From contig JALLLT010000004.1 of assembly GCA_025266875.1 (NCBI GenBank), positions 1,364,001 to 1,428,000 of the forward strand: a DNA stretch of 64,000 nt. Direction: 5' to 3'. Made by a program: the position numbers and the translations under genes. A model generated the notes under the pieces. It had not been told where the DNA came from. It did no database searches and worked only from the letters and a program-made list of their open reading frames with translations. This stretch comes from Fennellomyces sp. T-0311. Taxonomy: Eukaryota > Mucoromycota > Mucoromycetes > Mucorales > Lichtheimiaceae. This document shows, one piece after another, positions 12,007 to 23,900 of this stretch (within the stretch, counting starts at the first letter, position 1; each line of letters begins with the position of its first letter).

Positions 12007-12316
12007 TTTTCGTGAATGTGCTGTTTAGATGGATAGAACTAGTTGCCAGACTAAAATGTTAAACCATACATGGTCGATTGCATCCAGTTTACGGCTCTTA
12101 TTGTACTAAATCCGTAATAAACGTTGCTATGGGAACAATTTATGCTCCATTGACTAACTATATTGTTCGGCATCCACACAACAACTTTATGCCCGATCTC
12201 GCTCACTAATGGAAACAATTTTCCAAACAACCAAACAAAGTACATTTTTAAACAAGTTTCGATATATTTATATAGATTGACAAACATAAAATAGAAACAA
12301 AAGAAAAACAAAACTC
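12007..12316. other. Short intergenic / 3' UTR of the bZIP gene
   Basis: AT-rich 310 bp between the ubiquitin-RING relic and the bZIP stop codon; nothing recognised. Confidence 0.6.
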
Positions 12317-12997
12317 CTAAGCGGAGCGATTAGCCAAAGCCTTGTGGGCTTCTGCAAGCTGAGACTCGAGCATCTTGATACGTTGCTCATACGAGGATTC
12401 CTTCGAGCGCAAGCCTGATTTCTCCGAGTCCAAGACTGCAACACGCAAGACCAGGTTAGAATTGACCTTTTCCAGTTCCGATACGCGAGTTTCCAGTGCC
12501 TCCATCTTGAGGACCTTCTTCAATCGGGAACGTCTTGCTGCGTCGGTATTCTTTTGGCGCTTAATAGCTGCCTCGTCCTGGGGACTTAATGGAGTATCGG
12601 ACTCGCTTGCTCTCTTGCGCTTAGTCACCTTGGGTGCTGAAATAGGAGGCTGATCCATAACGGGCCGGGACTTGGGTATCTGCTGCACAGCTGCAGCGGA
12701 CATCAAAGCGGCTAAGGCTGCAGTCAACGGGTTGGTCGCCAATCCACCAAACAAATCTTGTATATGTTGTTCTGGGGAGGCCACAACAGACGAAGTAGAT
12801 TGTGGAGATGATGAAGTCGATGACAGACCAGGCGAAGGATAAGAAAGTGCAAGAGGCTCGGCGCAAGCTGGGGAAGAGCAAGTTGGAGCTTCTTCTTGCT
12901 TGATGCAAGGTGAAGAAGATGGTGAGTCCAAGGCGTCTTGGACGAGCCAGTCGTCAAACAGAGGGTCGACAGATGGGTCAAAAACAGAGTTGCTCAT
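12317..12997 (-). CDS. GCN4/CPC1-type bZIP transcription factor
   Basis: Intronless, 226 residues. The acidic, Ser/Pro-rich N-terminal part includes a DPLFDDWL segment like a hydrophobic-acidic activation patch. The basic region KRQKNTDAARRSRLKKVLKM (about 146-165) has the N-x7-R signature (N150, R158) and the NTDAARRSR core shared with yeast Gcn4 and Neurospora CPC-1. A leucine-zipper-like coiled coil follows (MEALETRVSELEKVNSNL onwards, about 165-220). These factors activate amino-acid biosynthesis genes through TGASTCA sites. The promoter contains TGAGTCA, and the leader carries two short upstream ORFs, so both self-activation and translational control are plausible. Confidence 0.87.
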   Translation of the reverse strand: MSNSVFDPSVDPLFDDWLVQDALDSPSSSPCIKQEEAPTCSSPACAEPLALSYPSPGLSSTSSSPQSTSSVVASPEQHIQDLFGGLATNPLTAALAALMSAAAVQQIPKSRPVMDQPPISAPKVTKRKRASESDTPLSPQDEAAIKRQKNTDAARRSRLKKVLKMEALETRVSELEKVNSNLVLRVAVLDSEKSGLRSKESSYEQRIKMLESQLAEAHKALANRSA

Positions 12998-13014
12998 GGT
13001 TTGGACGTTCGCTT

Positions 13015-13119
13015 TTACGAGGAATTATTGTTCAAATTATTGTTGTTGTTAACTAGTAATCGAGTCTTGCAAGTCTTCTTGTTCAAGTTCGCGAGTTGTA
13101 AGGAGTTGAGAACCATCAT
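13015..13119 (-). promoter_or_regulatory. Upstream ORF 2 in bZIP leader (34 codons)
   Basis: Starts with two adjacent ATGs in the leader and ends 17 nt before the main start codon, in a different frame. In GCN4-type genes a reading frame this close to the main start is inhibitory until eIF2-alpha is phosphorylated. Its role here is inferred. Confidence 0.5.
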
Positions 13120-13222
13120 GGTAAATGGGTTTGGTGGTGTAATGATATTGAATCGAAATGTGGTGTGTGGTGAAATTGTAAATAATGAAATCCGTACGAA
13201 AAAACGTGTGTACGTGAAGCGT

Positions 13223-13252
13223 TTAAGCGGAGAAAAAGTGGGCAGCAGCCAT
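13223..13252 (-). promoter_or_regulatory. Upstream ORF 1 in bZIP leader (MAAAHFFSA)
   Basis: Nine codons then TAA. The context CCACCATGG is a near-ideal initiation site, better than that of the second upstream ORF. Its position upstream of a second reading frame matches the permissive first upstream ORF seen in GCN4/cpc-1 leaders. Confidence 0.5.
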
Positions 13253-13422
13253 GGTGGATATACAAAGGAATATAAAAACAAGTGGGTGAAGGTTAACAAA
13301 AGAGAATAATTAAAAAGTGCAGAGGAGCGTTTGGGAACAGATAATTAGGTTTGCTTTCACCACAAAAGCAGGGAGGAAGAGAAAAAAGTGCAGAGAAAAA
13401 AGAGAAGCATGTCAATCACAGC

Positions 13423-13476
13423 TTATAAACACTTCTCCGGGAAATTCTGATTGGTCGATGGTTTTCTAGTGAGTCA
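13423..13476 (-). promoter_or_regulatory. bZIP core promoter: TATA box and TGAGTCA element
   Basis: On the minus strand, TTATAA lies at 13423-13428, about 425 nt before the start codon. An exact TGAGTCA (13470-13476), the Gcn4/CPC-1/AP-1 site, sits about 45 bp upstream of it. An ATTGG (reverse CCAAT) at 13450-13454 lies between. The arrangement suggests transcription starting near 13395 and a roughly 400-nt leader. Confidence 0.5.
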
Positions 13477-14801
13477 TTCCAGCCCACCTGCCTTTTGAGG
13501 GGGGCCGGGTCAACCATTTCGATCTGGAAAGGCTGTACTCCTTTCGGATAGACACTTTTGTACCTGCGCCTTCACCAATGTTTTGGAGAAAAACCAGTTA
13601 CAAATATTTTTACAGCTTTATCTTACTCGGTTTTTCGTAAAGAAGTAGTATGGATGATGCGCCGTTACTCTCTGAACCCAGTTACCAATAGGGGTTGGCT
13701 ATCTCCCCAGGTTTACGCTTTAAGGAAATAATTTTGCCCATCGTTTTTTTTGATAATCGATAGGGCTTTTGGCATGATCTAAAATCCCAGTGACTTTTCC
13801 GAATCCACGTACATGGTATCAGAGTAGTACCTAACTTTATTTGATGTTCGATATACACGCCTATCCCGTAATTGAAGAGACGGAAGTGTACTTTACTTAC
13901 AAGGGCACCTTGGATAGTATACCAGGTAGCCACTTAATTTAAACACTCAATGAAGCAAGGGTTTTAGATAATATCGCTTCCGCAAGTAGTCCAAAGCGCT
14001 TCAATGGTCCTATTAACAGTAATGTATCTTTGGAAACCTTTGGCTGCAGCATACTTCAAGCCTTTTACATCACTATCGATCGATAAGCAACTACATATCG
14101 GTGGCTATACACGTCAAAGGAGCAAGCGAAAGCTAGATCTTTCAACGCATGCCACGCCTACGCGCCCGTTTATCAATGGTACCTCCACCCCGATTGCTCG
14201 GAGTTCCACATCATTGCGATCCGCGGGATGCAGCTTTCTGTTACTGCCGTACCAGTTACTTCAGAATTGAAAGTTTCTCGCGCACACTCCGCTTCTTTCC
14301 GCCGTTTGCCACTTTTGTAGCGACTACTGCAATTACCCACCAGTTTATTTATTTTGCTAATTGCGGTTACGGAGCGCTTTAACCATTATATTAAACATAA
14401 GTACTATACTACGCATTGTTCATCGTTCACGCTTGTTGTACGAGAATAGCAAGGAGAGACCAAGAGAAATAATGCCGCTCATAATTGAGATGACCTGTAT
14501 GTATCTGTATATATATAGCCCAAGAAAGAGAAGATGGCGCGTTCATAGGTTCTCATATAGGTACATACAGTTCTAGCGGCATGCATATGGCAAATGTAAG
14601 GGGGATTTATCGTGGATCGATTGACTGTTGCTCTCTCGAAACGAAACTAAAGATGCTTTTGTGGCACAAACGAGGACTCGTTATGGCAATGCCAACTGCA
14701 CGTTTGCTTACTGATTTCCGTATTTAGACATGACTTTATGCCGACCCGCGTTATAACCTTTGACGATTTCGGTTTTCTTTAACATTTCTTTTGCTGAGAC
14801 A
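13477..14801. other. Intergenic region with a possible retrotransposon remnant
   Basis: 1.3 kb between the bZIP promoter and the F-BAR/SH3 gene. The only structured element noticed is a copia-type primer-binding-site match at 13814-13824. No reverse transcriptase, integrase or gag coding sequence is visible. Confidence 0.5.
13814..13824 (+). mobile_element. Copia-like primer-binding site (TGGTATCAGAG), putative LTR remnant
   Basis: TGGTATCAGAG is the initiator-tRNA-Met complement found immediately after the 5' LTR of many Ty1/copia elements. It is preceded directly by ACGTACA, so an LTR ending in CA would abut it. No second LTR or coding domain is seen, so at best this is a fragment. Confidence 0.3.
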
Positions 14802-16928
14802 ATGTCAACACAAAAAGCGATATTATTTGCAAACAACTTTTGGGTAGCGCGAAAACTTCTCAATGGCGTCGCCTTTCTCATTGCGCAATGTAGGGGAAAG
14901 AGGATGCTGGGTACGAAGTGCTCATGCACAAAATGAACATGGCGAAAAAAACTTGCGAAGACCTTCGATCGTTCTACAATGCAAAGTAAGTAGATCACAG
15001 CGCTTCAAGCAAGACAGCTAATTAATAGTATCAATAGGGCGTCTCTCCACGAAGACTTTGGTAAAAAGTTAGCCAAGCAAACCAAGTTGGAACTAGGGCG
15101 CGAAGAAACAGGAACAATACGCTCCTTATTGGCATCAGCGCAAAAGGAAATGGAACTAGCAGCTCAATCAAATATTGAGTTGGCCCAGAAGATCCGCAGC
15201 GAGTTGGAGGTATCGCTCGATAATTTTATTATGGAACAAAAGGATCGGCGCAAACTGGTAATAAGGTTGCTTCCAAGTACGTGGTGTTGGATCTAATACC
15301 TCAGATGTAGGTACAGACAAATGTTGACAAGGCGCATCGCAACAAGCAGCTTCACGCGGCGCACGTTACCAAGGTGACATACGGAGACCAGTAATAATGT
15401 TCCGGCTAACGCTCTTCCCAGGCAAAGGAAAAATATGAAGCGGAATGTGCAAAGCAAGTCAGTTTGGAAAGCCAGCTATCTACAACAACCGGAATCAGAG
15501 AGACTGAGCGTCTTCGCCAAAAAGTGGATCGAAGCCAGCATGAAATAAAAACGCTAGGTAACTTTTCTGCAATTCTCCTTTGTCATATCCCTGACTCTGT
15601 GTTTTTTCCAGAAAAGGAGTACAGGAATGCATGCACAAAGCTTGCTGAGACTACGGCTATCTGGAACAATGAATGGAGGGTTGCGTGCGATGTAACTAGG
15701 TGTATGCAAGTATGTACATCCATGAACCTGATGAATATTTTGTATAGCGTTTCCAAGACATGGAAGAGAAGAGAATCGATTTCCTTCACCACAGTCTCTG
15801 CATTTATGTCAACATTCTGTCCACAGCGTCTGGCCAGGATCAAGAGGTACTCGCCAAGATAGAATGTATTGAGCAAATTTACTCATGCACACAAGTCATA
15901 CGAACGATTTTGGAAATCGTTAGATCAATGCAATGCGAAGGCGGATATTGAGAAGTTCATTGATGAAAAGGGCACCGGTCCGATGATACCAGGTAAACAC
16001 TCATCGAACAGCTTGCATTTGATACCAACATGATGTGTTCTTGAAAGAACCGCCTGTTTATGTTAGCTATTATGACGATCCAGCAAAGACTTTACCACGC
16101 TACCGAGTTGCACAGTTTTCTGAGAGCGACAACACCTACAGCACACCAGTCAGCAGCAACGATGTCCAACCGTCGGTTACAGGCATGATCAAGTCAACTA
16201 CCAAGCGATCAGCTAGCTTCTGCGAGCCGAAGCGTCGATCTTCCATAACGCAAAGAGTGACCAAACAGCTGCCGCCAGTTCGTTCAGCGACGGATGAGCA
16301 GATTGCAGCAAGGCTTGACAGCCGCCGAATGAACCTCTACACTAGCACTGTCGAGCAGCCTAAAAAGCCGGCACCTGCGAAACCGGTAAAAAGCACTAGG
16401 GACCTTCATGTACATCAGGATGACGAAGCTATTGATCCGAGGGCTCAGGTGGTGTTTGCCATTGGTAATAATATGTTCGAAGTGGGTCAGAACGAGCAAG
16501 AGCCGGCTCGGCGACGGTCTATGAGCAAGAAACGAACAAGCGTATACCACCATAACGCAGAAATGGAAGAAACGTTTAGTGACTCCATTAAGGGGCTGTT
16601 GCAAGAACTAGGTGTACAAACTCAAGCAAGCGACTGTGGCAAAATGCGTAGACGGAAGTCGACTAACCAGAGAGCAGCGTACACAGCCGAAGTCACCTCG
16701 CCGATGCTGACAGACCAGTATGGCGCACAGATGGTATGGGCACGCGCATTGTATGACTATCACAGCGAGCAGCCAGAACATCTTAGCTTCAGTAGAGGGA
16801 CATGGCTTGCCATAGTTCGTAATGATGATCAGCAGTGGTGGTTGGCACATAAATGGGATGATGGGAGCGGCCGCCTTTCGGAAACATGCGGTTATGTCGC
16901 AAGCAACTTTGTACAGATTTGTAATTGA
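14802..16928 (+). CDS. F-BAR and SH3 domain protein (Cdc15/Imp2/Hof1-like)
   Basis: Nine exons: 14802-14843, 14894-14985, 15038-15257, 15311-15373, 15422-15557, 15612-15691, 15748-15846, 15896-15992 and 16048-16928, giving 569 residues. The first exons join to FANNFW / GKEDAGYEVLMHKM and TCEDLRSFYNAKASLHEDFG, a typical F-BAR start. A long helical region ends at EKFIDEKGTGPMIP EPPVYVSYY, as in fungal PCH proteins. A disordered Ser/Arg-rich middle follows, then a C-terminal SH3 (ALYDYHSEQPEHLSF, QQWW, GYVASNFVQI). These proteins bend membrane and scaffold actin at the septum or at endocytic sites. The exact family member cannot be fixed; the SH3 partner is unknown. Confidence 0.88.
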
Positions 16929-17550
16929 TACATATTATCACTTTCGTAGTAAAGATCTTTAAGCTTCACTTTCTAGTTGTATGTGTGGCTTCCTACTTAC
17001 TAAAGATGCTTTGAATTCCTCTCTTCGACTACCACCTTCGGGACGTCTTTCCCATACCTATCCTGCAATGAACGACGCGCAAGTAGACTAGCGCGCCATG
17101 CAAAGGGGAAAAATTGATACCAAGGACGAAGCTTTCGAAGAGCAATCTCATGGTAATTACTTTAATGTTAAAGTCACTCATCCCAAGTTGAATTGGTAGG
17201 ACCAGAAATGAAGGAAGAGCCACTCTCATAAACACCTAAACTCTCAAAGCAAAAGACTAGCGAGAAACAAATAACGCTGATTGATATAAGGGACTAAAGT
17301 AGCATGTGTTTACTAGTGGCGATATGCATACGCAGATACACTTGCGATCAAGCCCGGGAAAGGCGTGTGTACTGAAGAACAGCTGGAGTGGCGCACAGTC
17401 AGTCACCGAAGAATTCCAATGGCCACACTTCCCCGCTACTTTGCCAACATGCGCGGTGATGTATGCTCGAATGCCACTGAAAAACGCAGGCCATTGGAGA
17501 GGATGAAAGGAGCTAATACTTCTAATTACTGACTTTATGTCTTCAAAAGC
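16929..17550. other. Intergenic region, nothing recognised
   Basis: 620 bp between the F-BAR/SH3 gene and the HNH relic. No supported reading frame. Confidence 0.55.
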
Positions 17551-18160
17551 ATGAGGATCACCTTCAAATTGGAGGAAATCATGGTGTATACCTTCTTGGA
17601 TTCACAGTTCGACCGAGGCCAGCAGTACATATTCCACGAAGACAGGCAACAGGAGAATTGTGCATTGGACAACCTGACTGTATGCGACTTGCCTACGTTG
17701 CAGCAGCTGGAGGTCGAAAGTTTGGAGAATCAACATCAGGGCACAAAATACACAGTTGTCAGGAACGTACACGACACTTTGACGTTCAATCGTTATCTTG
17801 TCTCAGACAGTGGGGATGTTCACTCTCTCATATCGCGAAAACATCTCGTCCCCACCCCCCAAAAACGAGCACGGATATCAGATGGTTCATATGTGCCCCA
17901 GGAATAAATTGCGACAAACAAGAGACAAAATGGTTTCTATGATAACACACAGTGTCATGTTACAATCTTTCAGAGGACGCCATGACGGCGAACTCCAGAT
18001 TAACCACATTAACGGGAATAAATTAGACTCGTCCCGCAGTAAGCTTGAGTATTCCATCAGATCCGGACTATCTCTTCGAGCACACGGAAAAAAGCTAAAA
18101 GAAGCGAAGGAGCAAGGTGGTACTCCCAAGAAAAATCTCTGGGGCCATCACTGCAACTAG
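17551..18160 (+). pseudogene. NUMOD4-HNH endonuclease-like gene, frameshifted
   Basis: The first frame, up to about 17855, contains RYLVSDSGDVHSLISRKHL, which resembles the NUMOD4 DNA-binding motif of homing-type nucleases. After the C6/A5 run at 17855-17865 the continuation is in the next frame: KNEHGYQMVHMC, then ITHSVML and QINHINGNKLDSSRSKLEY, a recognisable HNH_3-type core (H-x-N-G-N ... LE) that the first frame never reaches. A one-base change in the homopolymer explains the switch. It may be a young pseudogene, a consensus error, or a frameshifted gene. No host gene is interrupted, so it is free-standing. Biochemical activity is not supported as the sequence stands. Confidence 0.6.
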
Positions 18161-19150
18161 TCACCAAATAAAAAAGTGGGAGACCATTGATGTGCTTCCG
18201 TGGAATGGACGGTTGGTCAGCTAGTTTGAAGTATTTGACATGGGTCACGTTCGCGAGAAAAGCGGATTCAAACTACGGAAGCAGTGGTACTCAAAATCCG
18301 GTTATGCTTTCGTAAGCGTATTCTATGACGAATAGTATTGAATGGCAATGAAGTGACCACGACGCCCCGTATTTTGATATGAAACTTATACTGCCGTTGT
18401 ATCCCGTCTCGTAGCAGCTGCGCTTCTTGATGGCTACAGCGAGAAACGAGATATTGTAGTACATCTTGGCAGGACAGACGCGCACAAAACATGGCGTGAT
18501 GTGACATGACCACCACTAGATGCCAAAAAAAAAACAGCACGTCTTGTAAAAGCATTGCTAGTTGACAACCGAACAATATAAAAGGAGTTTCAGTCCATTA
18601 CACAAGTATAATGCATGCTATCTGTTACCTCCACACACCTCAGACTCAATAATGATGAATCAACCACGAGAGATGCCGTTTGGAATAGAGATAGACGAGC
18701 AGTATTAACTCAAATGTTGTGAATGGCTTTACGGTAGCTATAAAATCCACTGGAGAAATGTACGTATCTACTTTCCGTGTTATAAGCACTTTACATGGTA
18801 CGTACGTATGTAGCTCTTGTTGCTGAGGATATTCATACAGCGAGAGCGGCATGGTAGTACAATGACTTATGCACTACTCTACTCTTTGGGGAGGCACGAT
18901 GGCAGCGGGCGAGATCGTGGCTACATTAACGAATTGGTGGCCTGATTTACTCAAGGTTGGATAGTTTGCTTGAAAGTGCGAATCAGAGAATCGAAACCAA
19001 CCAGGACTAAAATTAATCTACTATATTACTACTCAAAACGACCAAAGGGTAAATGAATGAGATTTTGGGGCGGGGGAAGGGTTGGTTGACAAAAGAGAGA
19101 GAAAAAGTGATGGGGAGTGTCTACATTGCTATTTTATATATCTGGCCTTG
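18161..19150. other. Intergenic region, nothing recognised
   Basis: About 1 kb downstream of the HNH relic and of the oxysterol-binding gene. Short reading frames on the minus strand lack family resemblance. Confidence 0.55.
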
Positions 19151-20836
19151 TTATTTTGAAGCCAACGTTTCAAAGTCCTTGTACAGCCATCCAGATTCGG
19201 CACCCATGGTATCCACAAACTTGCTATCACTCTTGGCCAGGATCTTTTCACGCAAATCACCAAAGATAGCATCGCCGGTCTTGGAGGCAAAATATTTCGG
19301 GTACCAAGTCTCGTTTTTTTCAGCACGTTCTTTGCGAAGCGCACGCTGGGCATTCTCGATGGCTGACTTTTCATTCGAAGCAGTCATGTAGTCACCGATC
19401 TTTAACGCCTCGGCGACCTTGTGCCACACACGACGTGATTCTAATTCTCCCTGCTCAGCAACTGCCGCAACCTTGGGGACTGGCTTCTCCATGGTTGTCA
19501 AATCCAAGAAGGGTTCGGCGCTACCGTTGTTCTTAATGATGGTCGATTTTCCCGTCCACTGTCCTTCAATCACAGTGGGCGTGTTCAGGCTTTCATGGGT
19601 AACGGTGGCCTTAAAGTGATGCAATTCACCAGAAATCCATCCCTTGGTGGTGTATTCAATCGATGCGTAGTAACCGCTCGATGACTGAATGTAGGAGTTG
19701 CCGTAGAGTTCGACATACGGAGCTAAATAGCCGGCGTTTAGCTTTGATGAGGAGCGAGATGGGGAAGGCTACTTACCAGCATACCAAATACCGTTCACGG
19801 ACAACGAGGGAAGGGTAAAAAGATAGGTTTCACCACGCTGTGTCAGCTTGAGCGTGCAGTAGCCCACCTGATCCACCAACATTTGCGTTCCCGAAAACCG
19901 CGTCTTTTGTCCGTCATGCCCGTTGATGATGATACCCGCCTCCTTGTTTTCAATGAAAAAGCCGGACACTGGAGGATGATGCGACACTTGTTCGCACACA
20001 ATATGTGTTCCATCGTCCCACGAGCAGATAAACTGCTCACCAAGAATAGGGTTGAAAGGCTTCTTTTCCCATTCGCCTTTTGGGACACGGCTCGAGAACG
20101 ATCCGTTCAATGACGAAATGAACCACTTGACAGCAGCATAGAAACGCTCCTCAGATGACTCCGGCTTGCCAATCGTTGTAAGCTGGGCACATGTGAAAAA
20201 TATCAAGTCAATATCCAATTATCGCAAACTATATTCCCTTCATTCGCTCACCAATGCTGGTTGATCAGCCCAGAATGAACTACAAAGTCAAAAGAAAATA
20301 AGGAGTCAGTAAAGCTTCATCTCTGAAACAGCATGTTGCACGTGTTCAAGAAAAAAGTAGGGCTGTTCACAGTACACAATCACTTGGTTAAAGTGTAACA
20401 GGGCAAAGAACCTCAGTACAACACGGCTGCTGCAAAACAACAGCTACGAATATACACCAGGAACACTATGTCTCCCGCATCCCACTTTCTCTCTCTCGTT
20501 CCTTCCCTCCTCTACGACAAAACTTCTTGAAAAGGAATAAAAGGAAAAAATAAACATGGACGCTTATCGTCTCCATCGATACTACCCTGGTAGGGCCCCA
20601 GAAAGAAGAATACGCGTCGTAGCAACCCGGTTGCTAAGCGCGAGCGTAACATACAGACAAAGTAGAATTGTCACTTACGAATATTCTAGTAAAGAAATGG
20701 GAGCCAGTAGAAAGGATGGGCAGGTTAAACTTGAAAGGTCGCCGGTGAATGAAGCCAAAGTCTTGAGGAAAGACGAAAAGCTGCCTTGCTGGTCAGCAGG
20801 AATGCTTTCGAGAGCGGATGCTTCAGCCGTTGTCAT
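19151..20836 (-). CDS. Oxysterol-binding protein, Kes1/Osh4 type
   Basis: Four exons (20836-20679, 20279-20252, 20182-19777, 19722-19151), 387 residues. The N-terminal SFSSFLKTLASFTGDLSSL and LAPISLLEYS segments match the lid and start of short Osh4/Kes1 proteins. KKPFNPILGEQF and the family signature EQVSHHPP (about 126-133) form the phosphoinositide-binding edge. The C-terminal WYPKYF region is also typical. There is no PH domain, ankyrin repeat or FFAT motif, so this is the short type that exchanges sterol for PI4P at the Golgi. It is divergent from AP-1 gamma-adaptin with 157 bp between start codons. Confidence 0.92.
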
Positions 20837-20993
20837 TTGTGTTGGAAAAGATAAAAAAAGGGGAGTGGGTCAGCAGAAAGAATTGAAGGTACAGACACGT
20901 CACTTTAAGCTGGACGACCACTCGGATTGAAACTGAGAATTTCCAGCTTGCCACTCTGCTTCAGAAAGCTGCTTGGTTAGTCCGGGTGCGAAC
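20837..20993. promoter_or_regulatory. Compact divergent promoter, Kes1-type / AP-1 gamma
   Basis: 157 bp between two start codons. It contains CACGTCA (20896-20902, a CRE half-site when read as TGACGTG) but no clear TATA box. Shared control of both genes is inferred from the distance only. Confidence 0.4.
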
Positions 20994-23900
20994 ATGAATA
21001 GCATCAACAGCATCTCCCAGCAAATTCTCTCCAAGCTCCCGCTTTACCGTCTGAAGGGTACTCTACATAACCTCTCGCGAAAGAGAGAGAACTAGAACCC
21101 GTATACGCAGCACGACGTTACTAACTCTAAAGTTTCAAAAAAAATACTCGGGTAGACCTCATCAAGGCGGTACGAGCATGCAAGACAGCAGCCGAAGAGA
21201 GGGCTGTTATTCAGAAAGAGAGCGCCAATATTAGAACATCGTTCAAGGAGGAGCACAACGACACGCGTCATGCCAACGTTTCCAAACTACTTTATATTCA
21301 CATGCTAGGCTACCCTGCTCATTTCGGCCAGATGGAGTGTCTGAAGCTGGTGGCTAGTCCAAAGTTCGCTGATAAGCGCTTGGGTTATCTCGGCATCATG
21401 CTTCTGATCGACGAAAAGACGGAGGTGCTGACATTGGTTACGAACAGCTTGAAAAAGTGATTATTAAACAAGACACGGTTCTACACAAGCTAACTCGTAT
21501 TGTGTAGTGATCTTAACCATACCAATATGTATGTGGTCGGACTGGCACTGTGTACGCTTGGTAACATTTCATCCTCGGAAATGGCCCGTGATCTTTGCTC
21601 GGAAGTCGAGAAGCTGTTGGGCAGCTCGAACACGTATATCAGAAAGAAGGTAACGACTCGATGCTTTACATCTGTGGCCGCCCATGATATAACCATTTAC
21701 ATCGCTCTAGGCTGCGTTGTGTGCCTTGCGCATCGTTCGTCGCGTCCCCGAACTGTACGAAAACTTCCTTTCTCGCGCAAAGACTTTACTGAACGACCGT
21801 AGCCATGGCGTTCTCATCACCGGAGTTACGCTAGTTACCGAAATGTGCCAGCAATACCCGGAGAACATTGATATCTTCAGAAAGGTAAACGCGTTTATTC
21901 AAAAAGTCGGCTTATAAAGGTGCTAATTTAGTTTTAAAAAAAAAGGCGGTGCCGCTTTTGGTTCGACATTTGAAAAATCTCGTCAGCGCCGGCTTTTCGC
22001 CCGAACATGATGTTACTGGTGTGACGGATCCATTCTTGCAAGTCAAGATTCTCCGTCTTTTACGCATTCTTGCCAAGAATGACCAGGAGGCGTCCGATGC
22101 AATGAACGATATCCTCGCTCAAGTGGCAACAAACACCGAGAGCACCAAGAACGTCGGCAACGCAATTTTATACGAAACGGTGTTGACGATCATGGATATC
22201 CAGAGTGAAGCAGGTCTCCGAGTGTTGGCTGTTAACATCCTGGGCAAATTTTTGAGCAACCGGGACAACAACATTCGGTAAGTTTATTTAAGCGAAGAAA
22301 GATGTGATCTAGATGGTTAATTTTGGCAACTTTGTAGATACGTTGCCTTGGAAACATTGAACAAGACCGTTGGCATCGAAACCCAAGCTGTTCAACGACA
22401 CAGAAACATCATTCTCGACTGTTTGCGCGATGGTGATATTTCAATCCGTCGACGTGCGCTTGAATTGAGCTTTGCTCTTATTAACGAGAGTAATGTGCGG
22501 GTGCTTACTCGGGAACTATTGGCCTTTTTGGAGGTTGCCGATACGGAGTTCAAACAAAGCATGACAACCAAGATCTCCCTTGCAGCGGAACGATTTGCAC
22601 CCAACAGCAGATGGCATATTGATACCATGTTGCGTATGCTCAAACTCGCAGGAAATTATGTGCGTGAAGAAGTGCTGGCAGGCTTTATTCGTCTTGTTGC
22701 ACAGACATCGCAACTCCACCAATATACTGTGCAGAAGCTTTATGCCGGGCTTAAGCAAGATATTTCTCAGGTTGGTTACTCTTTCTTGAAATCCAAACAT
22801 AATGATACTGACGTTTGGATGTAGGAGGGCTTTGTGCTTGCTGGTGTTTGGGTGATCGGTGAATATGGTGATGTGCTGGTAAATGGTGGAAGTTTTGAAG
22901 ACGAGAATCACACTCTTGAGGTATGGAATCAAAAAGCACGGGGTGGGACGTTTATGTATTGATAAAGGGCCTCCGTAGGTTTCGGATAGCTCTGTTGTTG
23001 GTTTGCTCGAGTCCATTTTGATGGGCCCCTATGCCAACCAACTTACCCGCGAGTATGTACTGACGGCTTTGATGAAGCTGTCGTCTCGTTTAAGCGATCC
23101 CGAAGTACAAGGAAATATCAAGCAAATTTTGCTGCAACACTCAACAAGCATGGAAGTCGAAATCCAACAACGTGCAGTGGAATACACTCAACTTTTCTCG
23201 TTCGATAATATCCGTCCTGCTGTTTTGGAGCGCATGCCTGTACCTGAAGGACGACCTATCATTGAATCGAGCGACAATGGACCAAGCAGTCCTGGTAAGT
23301 CACTGTAGATAGAATGGAGAACACGACATGAAGCTGATGCTATCCTCAGCACCTGGACGTGGCCCATCGAAGAGCGGTCCAAGCGACCAAGACGTAAGCA
23401 CACCCAAAAAGCATGACATGTTAATTGAACTAAAAACGTCTGTCTTCAGTTACTCTTGGATCTAATGGGAGTTGGTACGGCATCTGGCGGAGACCAACAG
23501 GAGGAAGCATCGTCATCTGGTCTATCATCTGCATCGCCTGAGCCACAGGCCGCCAGCAGCTCACAGCCGCAGCCTAGCCAAAACATTGATCTTTTGGCAG
23601 ATTTGTTTGGGGGCACGTCGACCACCACCAATGCTGCTTCGCCGGCTCCTCCACCCTCCTCCTCGCCATCAGCAACCTCGAATAGAAATGCACTCATGGA
23701 TTTGCTTGGCGGCGATATACAACAGTCTGGCACTTCTACTCCACCTCCACAGCCTCAAAGCCATGATCCACTTGCATCTCTTGGTCTATCCATGTCTGGC
23801 TTAGGACGAGCTTCATCACCAGCTCAGCGATCGATCTCACCCGCCCAAGCGGCGTCACGTAGTTTGAGCAGCAGTCCTGCTCCTGCATCAAACCTAGCAC

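Noticed and set aside
20620..20645. Inverted repeat TAGCAACC-C-GGTTGCTA
   Set aside because: Sits in the first intron of the Kes1-type gene; half-sites face the wrong way for an X-box, and one short dyad is weak evidence.
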